From the NCBI GenBank assembly GCA_021464245.1, contig JADCRB010000025.1, forward strand, positions 3,570,245-3,634,244: a stretch of 64,000 nucleotides of DNA, written 5' to 3'. Numbering within the stretch: the first letter of the stretch is position 1; each line of letters opens with the position of its first letter. Source of the stretch: Carallia brachiata. Its lineage: Eukaryota > Streptophyta > Magnoliopsida > Malpighiales > Rhizophoraceae. Position numbers and translations under genes: made by a program. The notes below the pieces were generated by a model that made no database searches, was not told the origin of the DNA, and was given only the letters and a program-made list of their open reading frames with translations. Of the stretch, positions 34,845 to 46,550 are shown piece after piece.

Positions 34845-37800
34845 TTTTTTTTTTTTTTTTTTTTTTTTTTTGCCCGCAGAAACAGCAGTGTCATTTATAA
34901 TTGCATACGATCAGTACATAAAAGAGTCAAAAGAGCAGGCGGGGGATTGGTAACCCAATCAAGGGGACATTTCCGCACCCTCGCCTGCTTAGCAAGCCAG
35001 TCTGCTACAGAGTTGGCGCTACGGCAAACACGATGAAAGGACCAATTCACATACATTGATAAAAGCCTTTGAATGTCTCGGACAATTGGCCCAATCTCCC
35101 ATGGACACTCCCAGTCGTTGCCCACAACAGCTTGATGCACAAGCATAGAGTCAGTTTCGATAACCACGCATGGGGGGCGCAAGAATGTGGCTCGGTAGAT
35201 TGCTTCCCTCACAGCCCATGCCTCTGCAACTAGTGGTGAATGCAACTTTCGGAGAAGTGTGTGGCCATCAAGAATACGACCATGACAGTCCCTACAAACC
35301 ACAGCAATTCCAGCGAATTTGGTGCCTGCATCAAATGAAGCATCACAATTAATTTTCAGTATTCCATGCGCAGGTGGTACCCACTCCGCATTTCGGCTCG
35401 CGCTAATTGCTTGTGTGTGACTGCTAACAGGCTCCAGCGCCATCAATTCGCCCAAGGTCCTCCTTAGTCTCACGACAGTAGCAGTAGGATCCACTCCAGT
35501 ATGTTCCCAAAAGTAAGCATTCCTGGTCTTCCAAATCTGCCAACAACACAACGCAGCAACAGTTAAGTCTCCATTAGGAAGAATAAGTGACAACTCATCC
35601 CACCAGGAGTGAAAGGATGGAAAGCCAATAGTATTGGGCATATAGCCTAACGGCCCAGCAAACCACGTTGCACGAGCGTGTTCGCAAAAAAACAAACAAT
35701 GCTCAATTGTTTCATCGGCTACTCCACAAATGGTACAAAGGCTGCTGGCAACCACTCCTCTCCGAAATAAATTAACTTGACATGGTAGAGAATCGCGCGC
35801 AGCACGCCAGATAAAGTGCTTCACTTTTGGAGGAACCTTCAAGTTCCAGATGTTCTTCCAGACCCGACATCTGGAATTGGAAGCTTCGCCCATCGAGTTC
35901 CGCATCTCTCCCCTACATAGCACAGAAATTTGATACCCAGACTTGACCGTATACTGGCCTGTCTTATCATAGTGCCAAATTAAACGATCGGCCTCCCCCA
36001 AATGGCTTAAAGGGATATTCTCAATTTCTTCAGTTTCCTCCGGTCGAAAGAGCGCACGAAGTTTATGAGTGAGCCATGTCTTACGAACCGGACAAATAAG
36101 ATCAGCCACCACGAAGGCTTGTGAGTGTGATGGCTGTGCTGAATGGATTTTAAACTGAGGTAAGCCGGGAATCCAAGGAGTGTCCCATATACGGACATTG
36201 CAGCCATCACCAATGCTCCATCGTAAACCTTTCAAAAGGAGCTCCCTCCCGTGAAGCAGACTTTGCCATCCCCAAGAAGGTCGACTACCTTTGGCCGCAG
36301 ATAGAAAATCACCAGTTGGGAAATATATGCCTTTGATAACTTTTGCCCATAAGGAATGAGGACTTTGTACCAGCCTCCAGCATTGTTTTGCTAAAAGAGC
36401 AATATTAAACTTGGAGAGATCCCGAAAGCCCATTCCCCCTGCTGCCTTCGGCATAGTCAAGGAGGACCAACTCACCCAATGAATCTTCCTCTCCTCCGCC
36501 CTTTGGCCCCACCAAAAATTGGACATCATGCTATTGAGCTTGGCACACAAAGCTTTCGGGAATTTAAAGATGGACATTGCATAGTGAGGGATAGCCGATG
36601 CCACTGACTTGAGGAGCACTTCTCGGCCCGCCAGCGAGAGAAGCTTCTGCTTCCAAGAAGCAGTTTTCTGTTCGAGCCGCTCGAGTATAAAATGCAAGGT
36701 GGCCTGCTTAGACCGAGCCATTCTAAGGGGGAGCCCTAAATAATGCTCTTTGCATCCTAGAGGACCGATTCCTAGGACTTGGCATATTTCATTGCGCACC
36801 TCAGTTGGAGTGTTTCTGCTAAAATCAACACCAGATTTGCGCAGGTTAACCGTCTGACCTGAAGCCAGGCAATAAGCATCCACCACTGCCTTCAGATTAA
36901 GAGCCTCCCCTTGCGTTGCTTCCCCAAATAAAAGAGTATCATCGGCGAAAAGGAGATGGGAAAGGATAGGGCAACGCCTCGTGATCTTGAACCCTTTAAG
37001 CGTTGCATCCTCGACACTGCGACATAGCATTCGGGAGAGTGTATCCGATACCAATAAGAACAAGTAGGGGGACAAAGGATCCCCCTGACGCAGTCCTCTG
37101 GTGGGAGTGAATCGGGCTGTAGGAGAGCCATTGATCAAAATTTGATAAGAGACTGTGGTTACACATTGCATGACACGCTGAGTCCACCCGCAAGAAAAGC
37201 CAAGCTTGAGTAGCACCTGTTCCAAAAAACTCCATTCAACTTTATCATAAGCTTTATGCATGTCCAGCTTGATGGCCATAGACTGCCTCCCTGCTCGTTT
37301 GTTCCGCAAGGCGTGGAAAGCCTCATGAGCGATAAATAGGTTGTCTTGAATGGCCCGACCTGGCACAAAAGCAGCTTGAAGAGGTGTAACCAATACCTGG
37401 AGCCACGGTTTCAACCTATTGACAATCACTCTGGAGATGATCTTGTAGACAAAATTACACAAACTGATTGGGCGGTAGTTGGTGATGTGATCAGGTTTCG
37501 AACACTTAGGGATGAGGACAATATGAGTTTGGTTAAACTCTTTGAGTAGATAGCCCCGCTGGAAGAAATCTGAAACCATAGCAACTATGTTATGCTTGAC
37601 ATTGCCCCAGAATTTTTGAAAGAATAAACCAAGGGAAACCATCAGGCCCGGGGGCTTTGGTGGCTCCAAGCTGGAACGTGGCTGCAGTTATCTCTGCCTC
37701 CGTAACTGGTGCATCAAGGGACTGCCGCATTTCTTCCGTGACTAGGCACGGCACCGACTCCAACACCTGGTGGGGCTGCTCTAGAGGGTGGCTTGTGTAT

Positions 37801-38130
37801 AGCCGTCTAAAGAAATTGATGATCTCTGTCGTTATCTCTGACTCATGCTCCAACCACACGCCCATGTCATTCTTAATCCGTGCAATAGAATTTTGATGCC
37901 TTCTTTGAATAGTGCACATATGGAAAAACCGTGTGTTCCGATCTCCATATTGCAGCCAATTGACCCGGGATCGCTGATACCAGTGCATTTCTTCCAGCTG
38001 CCAGCAAGCATTAAGCTCATCAGTGAGCCGTTGCTCCTCAGCCTGTATAGATTCGGTGGGGGAAAGGTTTTGCAGCTCGCCAATACGACTTTGAAATGGC
38101 CCTAAATTTTTGCTTATGCCTCCTAAGATT
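34845..38130 (-). mobile_element. 5'-truncated L1-type LINE with poly-A tail
   Basis: A minus-strand non-LTR retrotransposon. Its 3' end is a 27-base A tail (plus-strand T run at 34845-34871), only about 20 bases after the ORF stop. Upstream of the reverse transcriptase the element stops around 38105-38130, so the endonuclease and ORF1 are missing, as is common for incomplete reverse transcription. I could not find a convincing target duplication: the flank next to the tail is GTATAGGATTCAATTGC, and the nearest candidate at the other side, AAGATTCATGCATG, is too weak. Confidence 0.85.
34895..38105 (-). pseudogene. LINE ORF2 fragment: reverse transcriptase, zf-RVT, RNase H
   Basis: The N-terminal piece (from about 38105 to 37630) has WLQYGDRNTRFFH and ends at TKAPGPDGFP. 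An extra T near 37630 moves the frame, and the main piece (37669 to 34895, about 900 residues) continues. The order is reverse transcriptase (IVLIPK, FADDTLLF with the catalytic Asp pair, LPLRMARSK), the zf-RVT zinc-finger-like region with CTICGVADETIEHCLFFC, and a C-terminal type I RNase H domain (KINCDASFDAG, ETDSMLVHQAV, and the late Asp in SVADWLAKQA). Apart from the single frameshift and the missing 5' part it is well kept, which suggests a fairly young insertion. Plant L1 elements with a C-terminal RNase H are a known class. Confidence 0.85.
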
Positions 38131-41100
38131 CATGCATGATAAGTAACAAACTTGAAATGGCTAAGCGCAAAATATAGAACAATCAAATATACAGCGTGAA
38201 ACAAACGAAATCAGAGTAATATTTCAAAGAGCTGTGATACATGGCTACGCTAAAAGGCCGTTGAGCTAAACACGGTGATTTCCCTTTTCTTTTTCTTTTT
38301 TTTTTTGTCAATTAATGTGTATTGCACATTAAGTTAGGTCTATGCGATGATTTCATAGGTTTTTTTTTCTTTTAATTTGTGTGGATTGCATATTAAAATT
38401 AAATCTCTTTGCACATCAATTTTAAACTTATTATATACTATATTTATTGCATATAATTTAACTCATATGTACATAAATTAACAAATATTTATATTTAAAT
38501 CTATTGCACGTTAAATTTAATCCTAATACTTATAATGAAATTTTAGGAAAAAATTTTCAAAATTGGTCAGTCCCACCACTCACTCTTTCTCTTTCCCGAA
38601 CGGTAAGCCGCGTCTCCCACCCTGCCTAGCCAACATTTCTATATTTCAAATTAATTAAAGGCAAAAGAAAATTATTAAAACTATAGAAACAATAAAATTA
38701 TGACTAAAAATAGCAAGAAACCTGAAAATCATAAAAAAGTTGTTGCCCCTGTGGCTTTTCAGCCGTGGCCATTTATCAGGGCTCAAATAAGTTAATTAAA
38801 CTTAATGGCTCTAATATATATCGCTTAAATAAGTTAATTAAACTTAATAAGTTGTTGCTTCTATTTTAGCCAAATTTATGGGCTTGAGGAAACAACGTCT
38901 TTGCAACAAAAAAAAAACAAAAAAAAAAAAGAAAGATAACACTCAAGGATAAAAAGGAAGAAGAAATTCAACAAGTGACAAAAACCAACGTTATAAAGCC
39001 TCGACCTTTGTCCTTCTCCAAGAACTTAGACTGGTCGAGAAGTGGAAAAACTCAAATGTCCATGAACAATGTTCAATTGGATGGCGATCAGAATCATCAC
39101 AATCCCTTCATCACACTCCAAACAGCATCAGAAAATACAGAAAGCATGTGATGGGAATGTCTGCTAATGAGGTTGAAGAGGAACCACCCTTTGCAGGCCT
39201 CTCGGGTGAAAGTCTTTCAAGGGACACCAAAGTGGACGGCACATTGTGCGGAGAAAGCCAAAGATTTTGAGTGATTCCCCATTTGACGTCGATGATTGGA
39301 ATTTCTTTAACGCAGAAAAAGAGGCATCCTTGTGAAAGGTCTTCGAATTATCTATTTTTTTAGTCTTGAACTTAGGTCCCTACAATTACAGCTAAAAAGC
39401 CCAAGGAATAATCACATCTAACGGATGTCTTTTCAATTTGTTGCTGTTGCTCTCTTGTTATGGATACCTGTTTTTGTTCCATTTCTGCTTGGCTCAGTTA
39501 TCTTAACAGCTTCAAGGCATTAATCATAATCCTCTTGAAAGTAGGCTTAAAGGTATAATCCTCAAATTGTAGGCACTAACAGTTTAAATTAATTAATTTG
39601 TGTCTGATACATTTAATAAAAATGTCCGACACACTTATTAAAAATGTTCAATATGTATATCTATTTTTTAAAAAAAGAAATTTTTTAATAATACATTTTA
39701 ATGTACCTGACACTCATCTTTGTCGTATTGGATCAATTAATGTGTGATAAATAGGTCTAATACAAAGTACATGTTTCATAGCTTCACCTCAATCAATTTT
39801 TTTTAGTTGTAACATATTCAACAAAGGTATAGAATTATTACCCTAAAGATCATTTAAGCAAATTAGTGTGCGTAAGTAGACCAATGTTATGAATGATTCT
39901 TTGATTCAACTGGAGAAACAAACTCAATATGATACTTGAAAGTTGATTGGTAATGTTACTACTCTACAATGCTAAACTTACCCCCTCTTTGGGAAAAAAA
40001 ATAGGAGAGACAAAATAAATGTGAGAAGAATGAATATTGGAAAATGAGTGTAAGGTGAGTAAAGAAAGTTAAAAATATTTTGTTAGAAAATGAGTAGAAA
40101 GTAAGAGGAAAGAAAAATATATATATTATAATACCAAATTGATCCTTAAAAATTAAAATTAAGTGAAAGGATAGTGGTAAAGATGTAATTTAAACAAAAA
40201 AAATATAACTTGAATAGCTAACCTTTTGTCTTATCCGTTCCGCTGCCAATTCCCCAATTTTGGGGAACTAGATTTTCGTGGGCTTAGTGAAAAAACCTAG
40301 GCTCCACTTTTTTGTTACTTTCATTTTCTCAAACAACATCATTCCTCCCATTCTACTCCTTATTTCTTCCTTCCACATGGATTTCCTCCTCATTCTTGGT
40401 TCCCAAACAAAGGCCTAAGCACCCATCTTCACACATGAACCTTGGACAAGAAAGGATACTCAGTTCAAAGGCTATAGAGCCTAATTAAGATAAGGATGTA
40501 CCTCCAACAAGTCTTGTTCACTATTCAGGAATAAATTCACAATGGGAGTTCAAAACTTTCAAAATGGGGTTTAAATAACGTCTTGGTTACGGTTGTAGGA
40601 CGCAAAGAGTTCGATTATAAATTGGTCTGTTAGGATTATGAGAAGTTTCGCATAAGTGGTTTTGTTCTCTTATGTAGCTTTGTTGACCAATTTGGTGGAT
40701 ACCTTAAAACATTCTCTTCTTACGAAAAAAAATTTGGAAAAAAAATATGGATAAAGGTTAGATAGTAAGTGAAACTCACATGAGTTCACGCATGTTTTAT
40801 TTTAATTTGTTTTAATTAAATGTTTGATGAGCAAACAGCTAAATTATATTATCTATAAAAAATAAGAAAAATGTGTAAACAGCTAGCTCTCAAATATATC
40901 AAATAGTGCAGGATGTACATTGTATGATGATTGTTTGCATATCCTAATGTAACCTATTTGTATATTATATATTTTTATTGAAAATAAAAAATAAATGAGA
41001 CCCGCGCAAGATCCATCCCACTTGTCTCTCATGTATCCAAGAGCCCCTCTACCTACTGGACTCTAAAAAATTGACTATGCTGGACTTAATTTAGGGGGGA

Positions 41101-41694
41101 AAAATTGTCCTATAAATAAACTTTTACTATTTATTATTTTTGGACTTTTATCTTCTATGATTGTTATGTAAGATAAATCAAATTGGATCGGGTTGGCTCA
41201 CCGTAGGCACCCGAGTCAAATTATCCAATTTCCTTGCACACAATCATAAACCACCAGTAGTTACCCACAAAAGATGGACCCAGGCTCGGGCCAGTCCAAC
41301 TTCCATGCAACAATTTGAACACCTGTTTTCTTCCGACAGTTAGTCCCAACTAAAACTCAAATTCTAGTCTTTCAAAATTTAAAACATTCCAGCCAATTGT
41401 ATTAATTGGGAAGCACGCGTGGTTATTTGTTAGTTATTACTATTCCTTAAAAAATAAATAAAGTCCTAAACTAAATTGCACCGCCAAAAAAACGGAAAGG
41501 GCAACAGAGATATACGCAGGTTTCCAGAGGCTCTGGCAAGGCAGCTTACAAAGACAGGATCTTTGTTTGTTTTACGTTCTCCGAATCAAGAATTGAGCCA
41601 TTGTTAGCCAGCCTTCCTGGCCTCAGCTATATATATACATAACAATTGAGCTGCCTTTGTGTCCAATATAATATAATATAATACAGAAGAAAAG
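38131..41694. other. Spacer; phosphorylase promoter and leader at its right end
   Basis: No complete gene. A 22-bp word AAATAAGTTAATTAAACTTA occurs twice near 38787 and 38834. Between about 38985 and 39330 two overlapping plus-strand frames read like coding sequence (KPRPLSFSKNLDW in one, MGMSANEVEEEPPF in another), but no family is recognised and stops interrupt. Toward the phosphorylase gene there are TATA-like words at 41112 (TATAAATA) and 41626 (TATATATATA). Which is used decides whether the leader is long or very short. Confidence 0.45.
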
Positions 41695-44625
41695 ATGCTG
41701 ACAATCAAGAAGGTGCCGACCCTGGTTTCGAATTACCAGGAGGATGGTTATGAGAAAAGCTTTGATGGGTGCGGCAGGAATTGTCTTGGAAACTGCTGCT
41801 TACCTGGTATTCATTATTCTTTTTTTTTTTTAATCTCAAAATATAGATATTAATCAATTTAAGCTGCCTTTTTTTTTTTTTTGATATATAATTCATGCTG
41901 ATAGTGGTTTTTTTTATATTCCTGCAGATGTTTTCTTGTTTGTCTTTTTGATTTTAAATTCCAAAGCTAATAAAGATTGTTTTTTTTTTTTTTGCCCTAT
42001 TAGAAATAATCTTTAAGTCACGCGTTAAAGCTTGCCATGGTTTCTGGGGTATAAGGAGTAGAGAACTATTTAATGATTCTAAATCTGTTCATGTCTAAAT
42101 GGAATATAGTTTCCATTGTCGTAAATTTGGATGTAATAGTGAGCTAAGAGCTTGATAGACAAATAGTCTCGGGAAGTATGTACCAATTTCGGATTATTGT
42201 CTTGGTTTTGCTACGACCAACAATAATCCAGAGAACCTGGGTTACTTGCAATAACTTCTATTCTAGGAATTGGTACTCACAGAACATAGGCATATTTTTA
42301 CAGCAACGAGTGAGTTTGGTTTTGAAATTTAAACCGAAATATGTGAGAGCAAGAATGGTATCTGTAAAATTTTGATGGGAACACTGACCACTCTAAAATC
42401 AAAATTGGGCATGCTGGAAGCTTTTGTTCTGGGAAAAAGATAATGTGGGGTTGCTGAGTTTTTTCTTTTTGTTTTCCCTTTGGACTCGTCTTGTTTACTT
42501 CTTTTCCTTTAGCCTATCTTATGTCGTTCGTTATGCAACACTCTCAGGATCAAGGCTGCCTCTTTACGCATTCAAGAAAGACAAGGCAAATTTGTTGGAA
42601 TACGGAAGGTTGAAATCATCCAATGAACAGCCACAAATGTGTTTCCTGCACAACCTGTTACTTGGTCAATGGGAGGATCGAGCGAGTCGTGGCCTTTTTC
42701 GGTATGATGTGAAGAATTGCCAGACAAAAATAATTCCAGGCCGGCATGGTTTTATTGCACAACTAAATGAGGGCGTCATCTCAAGAAAAGGCCAACTGAG
42801 TTCAGGGTTGATCAGGTGCTTCAGGACTTTGATGAGAACAAGTTCAATTTCACCAAAGTTGGACAAGAGAGGTGCTTTTCAGGTTTGAAGAGAGTGATGA
42901 CTACAACAGCCATTATTTCCCTTGTGCATCCCTCACTGATCATTCTAGCTCACCGAGCGTCATTGCTATCAATGTAAGCTAACTTTCCTGTTTCTTATTA
43001 TTGCCAATGTCACCTTCTATTATACAATCCTTTTCTTAGGTTCATTTTTTTTGGTAAATGTTTGATGATCAGGTGAGCCCCATTGAGTTTGGACATGTTC
43101 TCTTGATACCCCATGTTCTGGAATGCTTGCCTCAGAGGATTGATCATGAGAATTTCCGGCTTGCTCTTCGCATGGCTAAAGAAGCAGCAGATCCCTTTTT
43201 TAGAGTGGGTTACAACAGTCTTGGTGCATTTGCCACCATTAATCATCTCCACTTCCAAGTAACTACTTTTTTTCCTGTAACCCACTTTTAAATATTCTGC
43301 TTTTTATTTGTTCATAAATTATTTGCTTATTCATAAGTAATTGCAGGCATACTACTTAGCAGTACCCTTCCCAGTTGAGAAAGCTCCAGCTAGAAGAATA
43401 ACAACAGCGAAAGGTCTGGAAGACAGAGGAGTTATGCTATCACAGCTCTTGAACTATCCAATAAGCGGTTTTGTCTTTGAGGGTGGATATACATTGCAGG
43501 ATCTGTCTGATTCAGTTGCTAGTTCTTGCATTTTCCTCCAAAGCAACAATATCCCTTTCAATGTGCTCATCACTGATTGTGGGAAAAGAATTTTCCTGTT
43601 CCCCCAGGTAATCTGTTTTCTCCTTTTAATAGCCACGTGGGTTGATAATTCACATCGAAAGATCTTCAAATATTGCCATGTAACTCAATTTTAAATTCTC
43701 TGGGTAGTTGTAGCACTGGAAACCTTAGTTGTTGCTGGAAGTCCTTAGACGAGATTGCTGTTAGGAAAGAAATCCTTATTCTGTGAATAAAAGCAAAAGC
43801 TGTCCTGATGAGCTAGAAATCTTGGTATCTCTGATAAGCAAAAGCTGTCCTGATCAGGATAAATTTTAGTTGCATTTCTAGAAAATTAAAGTATTTTTAA
43901 CAGTTACAGCTCAAAAAATGTACTTCTAACAGTAGATTTTCAACCAGTTGAATTAATAAAGTTTGACCATGATTTGACCTAAATAATTTCTTAACCCATT
44001 GGCCAATTTGCAAGTTAAACTGCTAGTTTAATCCAGCCTCCTGGTAATTATTCAGGCAACAACCTAACTACTTGAGCACCTTGATGAAATGCATATTCAT
44101 GCTATCATCTAAGCCTCTCATAAGTCCAGTCCCTACAGCCATTGCATATACGTATGAGCTATCCCATCGAGTAATTTTGAGCAAGAAAGTATCTACTTGA
44201 CAGTCCTTGAATTTGTGTGTCCTTATAATTTTGCAGACCTGGCTTTCAGACTTGTCAAAGAAATCTGACCCGGTTGATTTTCAGTGTTACGCAGAAAACA
44301 AGCGCTTGGAAAAATTAGGCAAGAGCTTCTTGACACTCAAGTAAATCCAGGTGTCTGGGAAATTGGCGGGCACATAGTGCTGAAGAGAAGCAATGATTTT
44401 AAGGATGCATCAGAGACAAATGCATGTCAACTTCTTGCTGAGGTCTCTCTGTCAGAAGAGAGGTTCCAAAAGGTGAAGGCTTGTATTTTGGAAACAGCAG
44501 GATTTCAGAAGGTTAATTTCAGTTCAGGAGACAACAATGCAGTCTGTGAGGAAGTTTCTGTCCACAGCCAACCTTCTCCTGAAGCTGTCACACATTTGCC
44601 TCAGGATTGTGCAGTCATCCATTGA
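41695..44625 (+). CDS. GGP: GDP-L-galactose phosphorylase (VTC2/VTC5 type), five exons, three single-base lesions
   Basis: GGP converts GDP-L-galactose and phosphate to L-galactose-1-phosphate and GDP, the controlling step of the main plant ascorbate route. Exons: 41695-41806 (MLTIKKVPTLVSNYQ, CGRNCLGNCCLP), 42548-42973, 43073-43258 (INHLHFQ), 43347-43607 (AYYLAVPFPVEKAPARR, FNVLITDCGKRIFLFPQ) and 44285-44625 (DTQVNPGVWEIGGHIVLKR). The HLHFQ stretch is the HIT-superfamily active site. All introns are GT-AG. Three bases are missing relative to the family frame: near 42771-42775, near 42866-42872, and in the A run at 44295-44298. With them the coding length is 442 residues, a normal family length. 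Every other segment is highly conserved, so consensus error is at least as likely as loss of function. The family is normally controlled by a leader uORF starting at ACG; I could not assign one here. Confidence 0.85.
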
Positions 44626-45407
44626 GGAATTCTGTATACAATTAGTTACTCATTAGTTGATTGTATAGCCTGCAATATTTTAGCAGCATTGGTTCCATTT
44701 CCAGCATGCCTTCCGCTTCAACATGTAGTAGCGACTAGACGATGTAACCAAAACTAGAATTGCTGGCAATGACATCTCCAGCAGCTTCTTTGAGCTTGCA
44801 TGGGCATCCAAGCTTTAACGTTTGGTTTTATGAGCTTTGTAAATACACTTTCTAAGTTACTGATTAATGTACAGGATTGACTATTTTTATGCTTAAATAT
44901 GATTTATTTCCATAGTTATTGTACTAAATAAATATCAATGGACAATGAATCAGTTTACTTGATTAAGAGGTTGCATATTTGAAAATCCCTTGTGAGGATG
45001 GATCAAGTCAAGAGATTCATGCAAAGAAAACTTATACTTTGGATCAAGTCAAGAGATTTTATTTTGTGCATAATTGTCTTCATTGAAATACAAAAAGATT
45101 GATGATATCTCTAATTCCAATAAGTAGACATTGTTGAAGTCAAGATAAATCTTTATTCATGTGTGAAATAAAATGACTTTCATTCTGCTCAAAAAAAAAA
45201 AAACAAAAGAAAAAAAAAGACGAAAACCTATATGGTTTCGTATAAAGCTTCTTAACATGGGAAGCATACAGGAAATTCTTGTTCAAGATTTATAAAAACC
45301 TGTGTCAATTTTGATAACCGCGTATGAAATTACCATTAAGAGGGCAATTTGGCATAAGAGCTAAACATACTTTCAAGTTCCAATTTTACAATAGTATAAT
45401 TATTGAA

Positions 45408-45455
45408 TATATATATCTCTGTCTCTGTGTGTGTGTCTGTGTGTGTGTGTGTGTG
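45408..45455. repeat. Compound (TA)n/(GT)n microsatellite
   Basis: A short TA run, then TCTCTGTCTCTG, then two (GT)n runs separated by a C. Confidence 0.85.
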
Positions 45456-46221
45456 ATTGTTGCGTTCAGAGAGTGTAATTATATATGAAAAAATAGAATT
45501 TTTGTATTTGATGTCCAAATGATTAAAAAGAGAAAAGAATCATTTTTCTTTGTCATATATGATAAGAATATCCTTCTAGTATTATAATCTAAATTTTTTA
45601 TAAAATATTAATTTGTTGAAAGAGTATTGAATACACAATTTATATTATTACAATTAAAACGTGAATTAACTTATACTCACAAATTCAATAGAATGTAAAC
45701 CTATAGTATTATTGATCAATTTATAAGACTTTTGTCTTTTGTGCACATACACACGTTAATTAAGTTAATTACTCCCCCTTTTAATTTATGTTTAGTCAAA
45801 TATAAGAATGTTGAAGGATAAATTTGTCCAAATATGTATACAATTTACTTTTAAGATCAAACATTTGTTATCACATCAAAAAATTACAATATTGATTACG
45901 ATGTAACTTTATTTTTTAAAATTTTTTCATAGTCATGTACGGAATTAAGGATTTACATCCATTACACGCACTTGGGCCAAATTTGCCAACAGTTTAAGAT
46001 TCAAATTTCCGAATGTGAAATGTTAGATTATAGAATAATTATGCCAGTGCACGCGATTCCAAATGCTCCTAAATACTAAATAGTTGGAACGGTAACGAAC
46101 TATAACTATTAAAAGACTCATAAAAACGCCGTGTGTGGCCGCCCTAGCCATTTATGTTTTGAGCCCAATATGTATCACGGAATTCTTGTTAGCCAACAAA
46201 AAGAGATGAAATCAACTCGCA

Positions 46222-46412
46222 AGTGCTGGTTCAGATGACAAGACTTTGAGTTCACTTAACTAGAAATATAGGTTTCGAATTTTAAGAATGCAGCCGCGTT
46301 AAATACCTGCTGGGAGACCTTTATCGCTATTCGGAGTCCTATCTGAATCACTTCAGATTAGTCAATCTAATGAGCTGGATACTGAGCGGTCTAGACTAAA
46401 AAAAAAAAATAG
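46222..46412 (+). mobile_element. tRNA-derived SINE, family shared with 51731
   Basis: It has a 5' tRNA-like part, a degenerate B-box (GGTTTCGAATTTTAAG), a shared body (GAGACCTTTATCGC, CAGATTAGTCAATCTA, GGATACTGA) and an A tail at 46400-46411. The same blocks occur in the same order at 51731-51925, which defines a family within this window. Target duplication unclear. Confidence 0.65.
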
Positions 46413-46424
46413 AAAAAATCAAAA

Positions 46425-46550
46425 TCAGACTTAGTGAGTTTGTTCTAATGGTAATAGAGTGTATATTTTATTGTAGTGAGCGGTATTCAAAACTTATACT
46501 TATTACTCATTTATTTCTCTTCTCATGTGGTTGTGACTTTTTTTCTTAAA
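46425..46550 (+). mobile_element. Possible second SINE-like sequence
   Basis: Immediately after the previous element there is a tRNA-like pair of blocks: TTCTAATGGTAATAGAGTG (A-box type) and, about 40 bases later, GGTATTCAAAACTT (weak B-box). It ends near an A/T-rich stretch at 46540-46570. No target duplication identified. Confidence 0.35.

Noticed and set aside
34828..38145. A target-site duplication for the LINE
   Set aside because: The best pair (AGGATTCAATTGC versus AAGATTCATGCATG) is too weak and the 5' limit is not sharp enough to call it.
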